Source: Pezicula radicicola (taxonomy: Eukaryota > Ascomycota > Leotiomycetes > Helotiales > Dermateaceae). Taken from it: a DNA stretch of 64,000 bases. This document shows, piece by piece, positions 34,745 through 46,724 of the stretch. The notes beneath the pieces were generated by a model. It did no database searches. It had not been told where the DNA came from and worked only from the letters and a program-made list of their open reading frames with translations. Numbering within the stretch: position 1 is the first letter of the stretch; every line of letters begins with the position of its first letter. Made by a program: the position numbers and the translations under genes. The stretch spans positions 2,057 through 66,056 of the forward strand of contig PDUO01000042.1 of the NCBI GenBank assembly GCA_003008705.1, read 5' to 3'.

Positions 34745-36163
34745 TTTGGCTGGTTGGGTTGGGTTAGATTCGTTTGGTAGTTTGATTTGAGTGGAGTTTG
34801 GAAGGTTTGAAGAGGAGATGATCGATAGTGAGGAAGAAGGATGATTGAGTTGAGGAATTATTGTTTATGGCAGGAGATGGTATAAGTAAAGATGATGGGG
34901 TAGGGGATATATAATCCTATGTATAAGTATACTAGCAATAACTTTGAAAACTTGTAAAATAAAAAACAGTACCAGAACAGAATCCTTCACGCCTCGAGAT
35001 CCTCCATGTTCCATTTCATCTACTCCACCTGGAGACTGCGCAAAACAAAAAGAGCCATTGAGAGGATAAGGAAGGTCAAAATTTGAATCTCGATAAATTA
35101 AAATCTCTACGGAGATAATCCTTCGCTAAAAGCGAGTGGCTCCTGGGGAAATCTTGCTTCCAATTATGATGCTCAGCTACCTAGGTATTCCACTAAATTA
35201 AACTAAAATACCGCAAGTACATGGATCACATCATCCTACGTTTCTGCTTTCCTAACTCGGATACAATCCCTCCGACAAGAAAATTGTTTCATGAAACGTC
35301 CGGAGCTACTAGCACCAGCGACGAAACAAGCGAGCAAATTGCTCTGACGCGCTCGCTAATAATATTCACACTAGTTACCACATTACACGATATTGACCAA
35401 TGCGGCAAGGGATTAGTTATTGTAACAAACGTAGAAAATACATTCAAAAGAGAGAGCTGTTATTCTTAGGCTTCGTATTTTCGTAATTTCGTAATTTCAT
35501 GAAGCATATGAAGTCTCATCTACAGGCTCGAAATGCCCAACCTTTTTCAAAGTGAACTCATTATGCATTTGAGCAACCGATTACTAGTATGTTGTTAAGC
35601 CACATAAGAAATATCTCTTACTCAACTTAGCACACAACAGAGTATAAGTGCATACGACGTACCGTACAAATTTGTTTATACGAGATCATTTTGATTAGGG
35701 CAACTGAGTTATCCAAGTCAAGCGAGTCACTCAAATCAAGTGGGTTACTCAAGCCGGCCTCTTGTCTCTGGATAGATAGCGATTCAAAATGATCTCTTAT
35801 GAGCTAATTCGTACGGTAGTACCTAATAATGCTAAGATAGAGAAAAGCTAATCTTATATACTGGTTAGTATTCGCTTAGGCTTATTAATACGTGTAAGCC
35901 CTGTCATCTCCTCGGGTGATCTATTCGCCGAAACAAACTTCACTTCGGAATCGCTGTCACAATATCCCCATTACCAATCACCCTTCTAACAATCAAGTGG
36001 GTTGCATTCTCAAAGGCATACAAGCTACAAGTTTTGACAACTGTGACTCATATTCTATTAGAGATGCTTCAACCCTACGCCAATAACCAAATTATCCACG
36101 GTACAGTACAGTACAGCTCTTCTGAAATATATGAAGACCTAGACGCCTATCTAGAAGAACCCT
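34745..36163. other. Intergenic spacer with repeat site
   Basis: Holds the promoter of the repeat-protein gene and the promoter of the C6 gene at 36164. About 35700-35755 is a short copy of the ~18-bp repeat. No other gene is supported. Confidence 0.45.
35700..35755. repeat. Degenerate ~18-bp repeat, copy 3
   Basis: Three units: caactgagttatccaagt, caagcgagtcactcaaat and caagtgggttactcaagc, matching the motif at 10.6 and 23.2 kb. Confidence 0.7.
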
Positions 36164-38071
36164 ATGGACAGGCGTGTACGTACCGGCTGCATAACTTGTC
36201 TCAAGCGACGTGTAAAATGCGATGAAGCAAAACCTCTCTGCGCTCGTTGTCACACTGCAAATTTCGTCTGCGAAGGCTATAGACCACCACGACGAGCGTT
36301 GCGAGCTTCACCGGATAGCCCCGCTTCCTCTGTCTCCGCCTCAGGACGAGTGCCCCCTCCACGCCAAGAAAGTCCATCCTCCGAACTCTCGTGGCGGCAC
36401 ACGAATTGGCGAAAAGAGCACTTGCCGTTATATCACCACTTTGTAACGACAACAGTGCCGAGGCTTTTCAGAACTGATCATGTCGGCTTTTGGCGTGACG
36501 AGGTTGCCCAGATGTCCTATGGAGAAGACATTGTCTATGAAGCGCTCTTGGCTATAGGCGCTATTCATCGTGCATCGCTTCTTGCGGGCCAGTATGGCAA
36601 CTTCGAAGAAGCATCGAGGTCCAAACTTCTTGGCCTTCGAGCCTATGGAAATACTTTGCGATTGTTGCATAGCCACTTAGGTGAGCATCCAAATTCAGAA
36701 GCTTTTCCCGTTCTCATTGTTCTCGTGCTTCTTACGTATTTTGAGGTATGCATACAAGGTCCACTTGGATGAATAGGTTTACTGAGAATCACTGTTTAGT
36801 GTTTCCAGGAGAATTCGAAAGGGGCATTCCAGCATCTCTGGGCAGCTATACAGATTCTTCGAAGATCCGAAAATGTTTTGTCTGACAATGATGTCCGTAA
36901 AATGGTGCCACTTTCTGATGCCATGCTTCGATTGGACTTTCTTGCCCAGAAGCTAGCACCCTATGCATGTTCATCGTTCTCACGCTGCTTAGACCTAGCA
37001 AGTATGGAAAAGCCATTTTGGAACAGACCATCTCCTGAATATTCTAGGAGCAGCCAGCCCGACCGTATCGCCGCTGAGCGTTATACCCTGATTCAACTCA
37101 TTAGCGGATACAACAAGCTTAGTCGAATAGTCTGGGGAAGTTGGTGTCCAACGAGCGAAAGGCCTAGTCGTGATGAATTGATGGGCTTTTGTTCTGAAAT
37201 GCGCCTGTGGAAAGCAAATTCGCCGGCAACCTTTGCACGCTGTGAGGGCCTAGACAAAATCGAAGCATTTGAATCTATGGCTTTCGATCTACGTCCAATA
37301 CCTCCTCCAGCCTGCCAACTATTGTCGAGCGAGATGGCGTTTAATATTATAATGTATAACGCCTACATGGGATGTGCGCTGGGGATGACCACCACAACAG
37401 ATGAGAATCCCGCTGCCCGAGAGTTGGAGGTATTCAGTCTTGTATATCGGAATCTTTGCATTACTTCAGGGCTGATTGAAAGTCACAACAAGCAGACTGG
37501 TAGTCCATACAAGCCATGTGATGCTATCGGTACGGGAATCTCGATATATCTGTTTCATGGTTTACGTCGATGCTTTTCGCTGGCCTGGCAGGAATGGACA
37601 ATTACTGCTCTTCGTTTGATCGGTCGTGAGGGTCTTTCAAACGGTTTCACTGGAGCGAATACTCTTGAGATCATGTGTCAACTTGAAGCCAAGATGCGAC
37701 ATTATGAAATGCAGCAGGCATCCTCTCCTTTGGGCCACATACGAGATCGACTTATTCCACTCTTGATGCCTTCTGGAGACGATAACCAACTTCTTGCGTT
37801 TTACCTTCGATATGGAAATGAGGAAGCTGATGGTGATGAGCGGGCGATTCAAGTTATCGCAAAAGCTACTTGGAAACAAGATGAAGTCGGCATTATGAGA
37901 TCTCTGAAACTTGATGTGTATGATTCAGCCATTGATGGATATCCGCAACTGCAAGATAGGCCACAGGCTGTTGAATTATTCTATTCTTGGCGTCGAGAGG
38001 TTGAGAAGGGTTGGCACGGGTATTTGAAATCAGAAGTTCAGGAGGGGTTCTTGCAAAGGGAAGGGATATAA
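36164..38071 (+). CDS. Zn2Cys6 transcription factor with fungal-specific TF domain
   Basis: Two exons, 36164..36745 and 36809..38071, give 614 aa; the donor GTATGC and acceptor CAG are in phase 0. The zinc cluster is at the extreme N-terminus (C9, C12, C19, C26, C29, C36; TGCITCLKRRVKCDEAKP). Then come a Ser/Pro-rich linker and the Fungal_trans_2-type domain (LPLYHHFVTTTVPRLF, LLAIGAIHRASLLAG, FQHLWAAIQIL). It is a predicted nuclear regulator. The neighbours are a secreted repeat protein and a broken DJ-1-like gene, giving no clear pathway. Confidence 0.88.
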
Positions 38072-38190
38072 TATATTATAATTGCATTACACGACGGTAT
38101 GAATTAAAGTGCAAAAGTCTGGATTCGAGATCAGATTTGTCTGAGGCCCATAGACTTTAGATATCCAACATGTCCTCGCCAACATCACGC

Positions 38191-38975
38191 TCAGGCCGAG
38201 GCATTCAGTTTCTTCAGTAGCTCGATTGCAAGAGGCTTCGCGCTCGCCGGATTTTGGCCCCACAGAAGCTTCTTCGTCGAGCTAACAATCACATGCGGAT
38301 CCCAAGCTTTCCCAGATTTCTCGTAATGTCCGCCGCTCGCCTTATCCAAAGCATCTTCCAGATGGAATGGCATGTCCTTCTCTCTATCGACGTCTATCTC
38401 CTCTTGGTTACTGAATCCAGTGACTCTTTCCCCGTCAATAAGATGCGAACCATCCGCGAGGGTAACATTCAAGAGCGCAGCAGCGCCATGGCAGAGAGCG
38501 GTCACAATGCGCTCGGCGTCATGGAACTCCCGGATGAGTTTGATTGAGACTGGATTGTCGACGAGATCAAACATTGCTAGCAGCAAATTGTCAGTTGAGC
38601 CTTGAGTCAAAAACTAGCATTGGAATCTTACGTCCAAAACCGCCAACATAGAATATACCAGTGAACTCTTTTGCCCTCCCCAGAAAAGTCTCTAGCTTCT
38701 GGGTCTCCAACTAAAGCTTATCTTTTGTCTCAGCGAACTCCATACAATACGCATCATCTTTGAACAGCTCAGCCGACACAGGATCTAGGACTGTTGCCCC
38801 ACCATTTGGCGAAGCGACAACGAGGTCGCAATGTGGTGCTAGGACTTCGTATGGGTGTGCAAATTCGGGCTTTGATTCAGAAGTTAGAAGAGGGATCAGA
38901 CGAGAGAAAGTGTCATACCAAGTACCACCCTTGGGAGGATGAGGATAGGACGATCAAAATGTTTGGTCTTTCCAT
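38191..38975 (-). pseudogene. DJ-1/Hsp31-like (ThiJ/PfpI) protein, interrupted by one stop
   Basis: Three exons, 38975..38919, 38869..38632 and 38576..38191, form an otherwise perfect 227-codon frame. Both introns rebuild family strings (GWYL|PEFAHPY and GGFG|PMFDLVDN). Codon 72, at 38713-38711, is TAG. Related sequences have Trp at about this place, and TGG to TAG is a CpA to TpA change on the other strand, the RIP signature. The nucleophile Cys is kept in ALCHGAA. The usual GGHG near the active site reads GGFG. Family members are glyoxalase III/chaperone-type stress proteins. It is a recent pseudogene, or a sequencing error, or a readthrough case; the first is likeliest. Confidence 0.8.
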
Positions 38976-39602
38976 TTTGCAAGAAATGGTTTGATGCTGA
39001 ATTAGAATTTTATCCGGATGAAATATTAAAAGGCGCTTGTTGGAGGGTGTTGAGGCCTTTTATATTCGACTTGGACTACGTTATCGGTCTGTCTAAAGTT
39101 AAGATTGGTTAGTATGCATGCTGACGCCGTTCCCAGTCACATTGTCTTCTTCTCAAGGCTACAAAAAGGCCTATTTTGCAGAATACTCTTCTGCACACTC
39201 TGACAAACGTAGCCACATCGGCGATTCCGTACAGCCTCGAGATTACACGCTCTACTCTCGATAGGTTTCGGGTTTGTTTTGACAAATTGAACTTAGAAAT
39301 GGGACTAGGAATAGTCTTTCCCCCTGATTGTCCGCCTGTCAAGCCACAAGTGTGCCTCCTACGTAATTACTGCGAGGTTAGTGTAGTGTGTTCGGTTATA
39401 AAGAAGGTTCATACATATGATTTGTAAGCGCGCATCAACCGGTCGATTATAGTTACTCAAAATACTTAAGCTTTTTGTTTTTTATTTAAGAGCGACTCTC
39501 TCGTATAGCAAGATCGCGACGCAAAGTTACACTTCGCTTCTACTCTTAACATTCTATTTATTACAATACACCATATCCACAGCTCAGAAAAATAAAGAAA
39601 AA
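38976..39602. promoter_or_regulatory. Divergent intergenic region
   Basis: Between the DJ-1-like pseudogene (minus) and the reductase gene (plus). Short open frames at 39109-39427 overlap on both strands and are not convincing. Confidence 0.4.
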
Positions 39603-40676
39603 ATGCCTATTCCTCAGTCCTTTAAAGCTGCCGTAGTCCACGAGCCAAAAGCTCAGAATGTTATTTCTGATCGCTCCTTGGGACACTTGGAGTCTGGAGA
39701 AGTTGGTATCAGTATCACTGCCACAGCAGTCAACCCAGTCGACTGGAAAATACGTGATTACAATGCATTCATCAGCGAGTACCCTGCCGTACTAGGGTCA
39801 GATGCAGCTGGAATTATCACCGCCATCGGTCCCGACGTCTCAGGTTTTGTTGTTGGCGATCGAGTCTTCTTTCAGGGTATCATTGGCAACTATGACTCCT
39901 CCACTTTCCAACAATTCTGCAAAATGCCAGCTGCCCTGGTCTCCAAGACGCCATCCAACATCAGCGACGAACAGGCTGCAGGTATTAGTCTCGCTACAAT
40001 TGCTGTTGTCACCGCGTTCTACGATAAGGAAGGCCATGGGTTGACGGCCCCGTGGGATAAGGGAGGGGGTCAGGTTGGGAAAGGCAAGGCTGTTGTCATC
40101 ATTGGGGGCGCCTCGTCAGTCGGCCAATATGCAATTCAGCTAGCCAGACTGTCAGGCTTCGAAAGGATCATCACCAATGCAAGCGCCGCAAATCATGACT
40201 TCCTTAAAGGTCTCGGTGCACATATGGTCTTAGACCGAGCCCAGTCCAGTCCGGAAGATTTCAAAGCCGCCATCGGCGATCTACCCCTAGACTTTGTTTT
40301 CGATGCCATCTCAGCGAAGGCTACACAAATCTTGGGCGTGCAGATTGTTCAAGCCACCAACACTGCAAATAGCCAGGTGGTGACGGTTAATCCAGAGGCT
40401 ATCGATCCAGATGCTGCAGCGCTGAGTCAATCGAAAGAGCCAAAAGTCGACGTCAAAAAGATCTTGGGTATTGGTAGCTCTCCAGCCTTGCGTTACCTAA
40501 GTGAACCTATGGTTCAAAACTTAGGTGGTGAGGACGGATATATTGCCAAGGGTCTTTTTACACCGAACAGGCCACGGGTGATTGCGGGGGGACTAGGTGC
40601 GGTTGAAGAAGCTCTTGCTTTGAACAAAAAAGGGGTTTCGGGAGAAAAGGTTGTATTTCGTCCTTCTGATGTGTAG
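39603..40676 (+). CDS. Zinc-free MDR-type (enoyl/quinone) reductase, ToxD-like
   Basis: A single-exon 357-aa protein with an A-rich leader before its ATG. The GroES-like N-terminal domain (AVNPVDWKIRDYN, LGSDAAGIITAIG, FVVGDRVFF) is followed by a Rossmann domain with an altered coenzyme loop (VVIIGGASSVGQYAIQLARLSGF). The structural and catalytic zinc Cys clusters of alcohol dehydrogenases are absent, as in the ToxD/trans-enoyl-reductase and quinone-reductase branch. It probably uses NADPH to reduce a C=C bond or a quinone. Such genes occur singly and in secondary-metabolite clusters; there is no synthase beside it here. Confidence 0.88.
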   Translation: MPIPQSFKAAVVHEPKAQNVISDRSLGHLESGEVGISITATAVNPVDWKIRDYNAFISEYPAVLGSDAAGIITAIGPDVSGFVVGDRVFFQGIIGNYDSSTFQQFCKMPAALVSKTPSNISDEQAAGISLATIAVVTAFYDKEGHGLTAPWDKGGGQVGKGKAVVIIGGASSVGQYAIQLARLSGFERIITNASAANHDFLKGLGAHMVLDRAQSSPEDFKAAIGDLPLDFVFDAISAKATQILGVQIVQATNTANSQVVTVNPEAIDPDAAALSQSKEPKVDVKKILGIGSSPALRYLSEPMVQNLGGEDGYIAKGLFTPNRPRVIAGGLGAVEEALALNKKGVSGEKVVFRPSDV

Positions 40677-40748
40677 GTAGCCCGAATGAGCACCTATTCG
40701 TTTGTTGTCGACTTTAGGTTTTATATCACTTAATGCACGTTAATGTAA

Positions 40749-40863
40749 GAAGGACAAATTTAATAGTAATGGCCCTGGTCCAAGCGTTTTTACTGTAGAA
40801 CGTACCGATTTTGGGTAAGCAAACGCTTGGACCCAGGGCCGTTACTATTAAAATTTGTCCTTC
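40749..40863. repeat. Long hairpin B
   Basis: Arms of about 41 and 43 nt (40749-40789; 40821-40863) are complementary apart from one mismatch and two 1-nt indels; the spacer is about 31 nt. The right arm begins aaacgcttggacccagggcc. It lies just downstream of the reductase gene. Confidence 0.93.
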
Positions 40864-40922
40864 GTATAGCCTATCCAATAGTTATCACCCAAGGTAATAC
40901 AATATAATATTATTTACCCTCT

Positions 40923-41205
40923 ATAATACAGAGATTATAGTTAAAAGTTGTGCGAATACAGGGTATAAAGCCTATAGCTTAGGGCTTAGAGCCTATAGAT
41001 TACCGCTTAAGGAGCCTGTAGGGCTCGTCCGCTTAGTGATTAAGCACTATAGTTGCGCTTAAAGGCCCTATAATATCCTGGCTTTAGTGTCTAAGCGCTA
41101 TAAATCCCCTGTAACGAGTGTAGCTATTGGCCTATTAGAGGACTCTGTAGCTATAGGCTACGAAGCCTGTATTTACACGACTTTTGACCGGAATCTCCGT
41201 ATTAT
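40923..41205. repeat. MITE-like element with ~40-bp terminal inverted repeats
   Basis: The left end (ataatacagagattatag...) and right end (...ggaatctccgtattat) are imperfect complements over about 40 bp, enclosing about 200 bp with many CCTATAG/GCTATA motifs and no frame. The 283-bp size, TIRs and AT-rich edges fit a non-autonomous DNA element. A target duplication is not clear. Confidence 0.75.
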
Positions 41206-41329
41206 ATGAATAGTAACTAACTTGCAAAAATACAATTATAAGCATTACCGAGGCCTAAAAAATAACACGTACGACATATATTATACGACATAGGCTGCTT
41301 ACCTATCTCTCTCCACCTTAGTGACGGGG

Positions 41330-41605
41330 GAGCTAGTGAAGCGAGGGAAACTAGCGAAACGAGGGAGTCGAGCGGCTCGAGCGGAACGAGCGGATATAGC
41401 GGAACGAAGGAAACGAGGTAACTAGTACTGATTACCTACATTAGCAGAAACTTGAATTTGTTATTGCCGATAGTACTTCTTACCTCATCACTGCTCGCGT
41501 AGCTTCTGACAAATGCAACTTGCCTGTCATTAAACAAATCCCCTATTACAGTGTCTTCACTTCCCTCGCTTCCCTCGTTTCGCTCGTTTCGCTAGGTAGG
41601 TGGGT
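41330..41605. repeat. GAGCGGAACGAG-type low-complexity inverted pair
   Basis: About 41339-41425 is a run of GAAACGAGGGA/GAGCGGAACGAG units. About 41566-41600 carries the complementary TTCCCTCGTTTCGCTCG units. Together they form an imperfect inverted repeat around 140 bp of unique DNA. It could be a further MITE-like element or a fragment of one. Confidence 0.55.
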
Positions 41606-41812
41606 GCTTACAGAGCACTGCACGTCACAGAACTTTGATTTAGCTTTTCCGTAATATAAGGTAAGGTACCTTTCATATATAAAACCTACCTACCTCCAAC
41701 AGCAAACACCAGCCTCAGCTCCAGTATCCAGCCCTCGCCAGATCTTCACTCCATCAACACTTTAAGTTCAAAAACTACATCACGCTTAACAACCATACAA
41801 AAACACACAACC

Positions 41813-42399
41813 ATGGCCGCCACCGCCGACAAATCTAAGCCTTACTTCCCTCTAGCCGGTTCCGCTAGCGACGGCTGGTCCAAAGAAGATGAAGCGACAG
41901 CAACATGTTTCTGCGGTGCCGTTCAACTAGCATTCGTACGTCTTTCCCCACCACCCCAAGATCTCTCAATCTGCTTTACTCTAAATTCTAACACTACCAC
42001 CAGCCAACCCAAGGACCAGGTCTAGTCAACACCTTCGTCTGCAACTGCACCGACTGCCGCAAAATAACCGCCTCAATGTTCGCCTCAAACTTCACGGTAA
42101 ACGATACCTACCTCAAGCATCTCCGGGGTCAGGAAAACCTCACTAAATTCGGTCAATCGAAAACTATTGGTTCTGGTCACCTCATGACCAATTACTTCTG
42201 TTCTACGTGTGGAACACTTATGTATCGTGTCGGGACGGCTTTTCCGGGTCGCAGTATTTTGAGGATTGGGACGGTGGATGATTTTAGTTTGCATGAGACG
42301 AAGTTGAGGCCGAGGGTTGAGGTGTTTGTTAAGGATCGGGTTAGTTGGTTTTCGGGGGTGGAGGGGGTGAGGAAGATGGAGGGGAGTGCTGATACGTAG
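41813..42399 (+). CDS. GFA-domain (Mss4-like) zinc protein
   Basis: Two exons, 41813..41935 and 42004..42399, give 172 aa (GTACGT donor, CAG acceptor, phase 0). The Mss4-like fold is marked by Cys ligands CFCGAVQ, CNCTDCRK and CSTCGT. The same fold is found in glutathione-dependent formaldehyde-activating enzymes and many fungal relatives of unknown substrate. The upstream 100 bp has A/C-rich leader sequence typical of fungal 5' UTRs. Beyond zinc binding and a possible glutathione-adduct role the function is undetermined. Confidence 0.87.
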
Positions 42400-43338
42400 T
42401 TTGGAGGGGAGGGGATTGATTTTTAGGTTTGGATAGGTTTTCTTGATTGAAAAAGAACTCTTTTTAAGACTGTGTTGCTTACAAGACCCATGGTTTCTCA
42501 CACTTCTTGCCTAAAATTAGTATGTAGCTCTTTCCAAATTTGAGCACTTCCGGAATCAATCTACCCATAAATCTTTAGTGAGGACTTTGCTACCTTCAAT
42601 ATTTAACAAGTTCGTTATCCATCTTCCTGTAGAACCACTTCCATCGAGTGGTGTATATGCAGTTCTTATCGCTAAGTGAGCGACTGTCAAGGATCCTGTA
42701 TCCAAGTGGGAAATGTGGAGCAAATAGTATTGAATACAGCGGCAGATTTCTAGGGCGGCCGATCGTTCCGCTGCGGTCTATTCGTCTTTCATGCTACAAG
42801 GTAGTGTATTTAGAGGCTCTAACTCCGCTAATGATGGCTCTGTAGAGTGTTGACTGGATACAATGATAAGCTCTCCTACTGAGAAGGACGCAAGGATCCA
42901 AAAAACGAAGATGAGTGCTGTATTGTACAGCATCAGCGTTATCGCTGCAGAGTTATTTATGAAAATGAAGATTGTGGAAATAGGAGCCTCCATGAAATTA
43001 TTTAATTAAATCGATAGGAATACAGAGTATATCGTTAGATAGCACAGGTAGAGGAAAGTGTATGTGTACCTTAGTTGCAAGGCACGTCTATTAGTGTATG
43101 GCTTTGTACGGGAAAATATATAGGATAAGACACGGAGGGAGCCTAACAAGGGAACTAGTGGGCTGTCTTAGCGATGCCACCTTCAAAAGGGGCAGCATGA
43201 CAATAAAGATCAATAAGGGGGGCATGCGAGGTATTTGTCGCTAAAATATTGACATATTCACCAAAACAGGCCATGAGCCATTCGGCTTCTCTAGATATCT
43301 TGCCTAGCACCGCTCCAAGTGATGACCTCGACTGAGCC
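42400..43338. other. Convergent intergenic spacer
   Basis: The 3' flanks of two convergent genes. A 71-codon minus-strand frame at 42778-42993 would encode a one-TM peptide (MLYNTALIFVFWILASFSV), but without support it is not called. Confidence 0.4.
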
Positions 43339-45517
43339 TCAAGCCTTTCCGGAAGGAATGTCAACGAACACCATCCTGGACCCCTCACCCTCGTATGGAA
43401 CATCCAGTTTGTAATATCCCTTACACTCAAACTGTATGATTGCCCCTTGTGGCAGCTCTGTCACATTGCAGTCGGCAAAGGCTTGGCTCCTAAACTCCGT
43501 GACTGGTGTCAAGAAATCCTCGACCTTGTCGTCCTTCTCTAGCTTATCCTTGGTGATGAGATGATCAAAAGTAACAAGGTCGACCGGAATAAGATTCATG
43601 CTCGTGGTGGCGAGCCAGCTGATCTTCTTGGTACTCTTGAAGTCGCCGTCGAGGTGTAGCTCTAGGTCCATCCCCGTGATGGTCTTGCCTGTCGGATCTT
43701 TGGTTATGCTGCGCACATAGACATTGCCCCAGCCCATAAGGGTGATTTTCTCACCCTGTTGAAAGGTCTGCGCGTCGGCTTGTTCGAGGACAATAATTTT
43801 GTCGTACAGCACTTTCTTCGAACCAAGTTCGAGATTTTTCACATATTTTGGCTGGGTGACCACGTCTGGGCCGTCGATGCCATGAACACGGCAGTGTACG
43901 GCTTGTTCCTGGACGATTGCAATATGACGTGGAGCCTTGGGGTCAATATACTTCTTGTTTAGGGCCCAAAGCGCGCCCCATTCCAGATTAAGGATGTTTC
44001 TACTCGGTCCTTGCTTGAGTATGAATTCGCGCAGGACAGGTACGGCCAAGCCACGCCGTAAAATACCTCTGATAGTAGGCATACGCGGATCGTCCCAACC
44101 CCAGACCTTGCCTTCATCCACGATCTTGGTCAACTTCCTCTTCGAAAGGAGCGTGCGGACAAAGTTAATCCTTGAGAAGTCCCAAATTGTTACCTTGCGT
44201 AGGCCTAAAGCGTCCTGCATCCATTCGTACTGGGCGTTGCGATCACGATATTCGTTGGTACGTAAGGCGACTGTGACGCCCTCAATTGCATCCAGTATTG
44301 GTGCACAAAAATCATATGTCGGATAGATCTTCCACTTGGTACCAGTGCGATGATGTGGAATGAGGTTGCAGCGGTAGATAACTGGATCTCTGAGAGTGCC
44401 ATTAGGACTGTCGTACGCAATCCTTGCACGAAGGCACCATCGCTGACCCTCATCAGATCCAGTCTTCATCTCGGCGAAATGTACCAGACTCTCTTCTATG
44501 CTCAGGTCGCGGCGTTTAGAAGGCAGTCGATTCTTGCGGTCCTGATCTCCTTTGCCCAACTCTGAATCGTCGGCGAAGGCCTTGCCGTCCTTGATTAGCT
44601 TGAGCGCATATTCATACATTTCCTGAAAGTAGTCACTGGAGTAGCTCATCTTATCGGGGATGATCTCCATTAACTTCAAGTCATGAAGGATAGCGTCCTG
44701 AAATTCTAGGGATTCCTTTGACGGGTTTGTGTCATCGAACCGACACAATAGCGTCCCACCTGCATGCTTATGTGCAAAATAGTCATTGAGCAGAGCTGCT
44801 TTTGCATGCCCAATATGCAAGTATCCAGATGGCTCAGGGGGGAATCGTGTCACCATAGGACCTTCTATGTTGGGCAAATCGATATCGTAGCTGGCACCGG
44901 CAGCGTTGAGTACAGCCAGTTCCTTTGACGCATGAATAGTGAGCTCTGCAACAGTTTCTGAGATCCAGGGGTTTGACGCTACAATATAGTCGTACCATCG
45001 GGAGACATTGTTCGGGGTTTTCTTGATTGCGGGCCGGGCGATACGGTTGCCTCGGATGGTTCCCCACAGTGCCAGATCTGCCACGCTCAGACTGTAGCCC
45101 ACGATATGCGTACGCAAAGTAAGGTGGCCATTCAACTCATCCATGGGCTTGCGCAGAGACTGAAAGTCCATGACGGCGAAGGTGTCACTCCTCTTGACCC
45201 ATTCCCGAATCTGTAGCAGGATGTTTAGTGGTGAATATATTGATATCACACGAGCAGATACACACCGACGATGCACGCTGAGGGGTAGCATTGTTGTTGG
45301 CAAGTTCTGCAAAATGTTGGACAATTGCCTTGCCCGTCAGAGTCTTGCCATCATCTAACGTCAAGCGAACGGATTCCTTGCCGGCAAGGGCATTCTCGTC
45401 CTGGAAAGTCTTCGTGATAGTTGGGACTAGCGAATTCTGTTCAATGTAGCCTGCGATTAACAAGCTTGGCAGTACAAGTGCTGGGTTAGCTTTTGCAGCG
45501 ATTTCAAGGCTAGCCAT
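43339..45517 (-). CDS. Cytosolic-type glutamyl-tRNA synthetase
   Basis: Two exons, 45517..45266 and 45210..43339, give 707 aa. The N-terminal ~190 residues form a GST-like domain, as in eukaryotic GluRS that binds the Arc1-type cofactor. The class I catalytic domain shows the HIGH box (PEPSGYLHIGHAKAALLN), FDDTNPSKE, PVIYRC, HHRTGTKWKIYPTYDF, RTNEYRDRN and the KMSKS equivalent LLSKRKL. The C-terminal anticodon-binding beta-barrels follow (APRHIAI, KIIVLEQADAQTFQQGEKITLMGWGN). It charges tRNA-Glu in the cytosol. Several normally constant positions look altered (for example DRKNRLPSKRRD before the KRRD block), so this may be a paralogue rather than the housekeeping copy (inference). Confidence 0.88.
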
Positions 45518-46724
45518 GACTGAGGTTTTGTTCGTGTAAGTGTAGGAGGGTGTTTTTGACTGATCGATGCCTCCGACCTACAGTAAATACGTATGAAGGA
45601 GCACCCTTCCACCAGGTTGCAGAATTTTGCCCGTGTAGCATAGTATGAGTAACACGGCTTGTTACTTCGTCGCTTACCTAAGCGACAGTGTGGCGGGTTA
45701 TTCGACTGCCTGGACGCCAGAAAGGCGCACGGGCACAAGTTTATCAGAATGGCTTCTTGAGCGCAGTCTGTCACAACATTTCCCTCTCTGATTTTACTGT
45801 GTGCCAATAAGATGTACTGCCGCGGCGCTTCGTGAAGCTTCACTGACGATCGAAACTCCATTCAAGGCTGGCACTTATGCGAAACCCTCAAACGAATATA
45901 TGGGTACTTAGAGGCCGCGCATCTTTGATGCGGAAAAAGCTTCTATTCTTGGTGTCCTCATCTGTTTCGGGCAAACTATATTAGACTAAATCCTATATCT
46001 GAACGCCCAAGTAAAATAGCACCATAGTGGGGCGGGATAACCCGTACTTGGCATGCTTAAAATGACGGTTGTTGCCTCCAAGACCCTTGGCAACGTAGCG
46101 GTAAAGTCAATTCTAACTTCCATCCTGTTCTCATAACTTTTGGTCAACCTGTAAGCCCACAATATAATGTATGACAGACGCCTACTTACTTCAACATTAT
46201 TAGTTACGTTTACCTTCACGCCTCTCTTTTCAACCCTACGCTCATCAATTAGTAGTTATACATTATGAGCATGAAAAGCCAGGTCCTACGCTTCAATGTA
46301 CTTACCACCAATCTAGGGTATGTCACAGCTTCGATACTCCTTATCATAGCGTTACATCAATTGGCAAAGAGTGAGGCACAGAATATTGTGCGGGAAAACT
46401 TATCTAGACTATGGTTAATGCTGCATGTGGCACAGAGCAAAAATGGAATTCAATTTAAACTGTCTAGAAAATGGCATGCCTGAAATTCTTCGAATCTGAA
46501 GTATCGACCATACCATCCAGATCTAGCATAGCTTGATACCTACGAAGGATAACCATTCCAAAATCTCAAGTCGCCAAGGCTGTTGAAACTTTTGTCTTGG
46601 GTCTAGGATCAACCGAATCCTTTGGTATTTCGCTTGTCTGAGGATCTGTTTTCTTGTCAGCCGCAAACGTGTGCTTTAGGTTAACAATTTATATAACGTC
46701 TCGATATTTCATGATATATTCAGA
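45518..46724. other. Intergenic spacer
   Basis: Left part is the synthetase promoter. Small frames at 45457-45861, 45986-46219 and 46265-46483 have no recognisable domain. No gene is called. Confidence 0.4.

Noticed and set aside
42778..42993. 71-codon single-TM minus-strand frame
   Set aside because: No conservation or promoter evidence visible; retained only as a note in the spacer entry.
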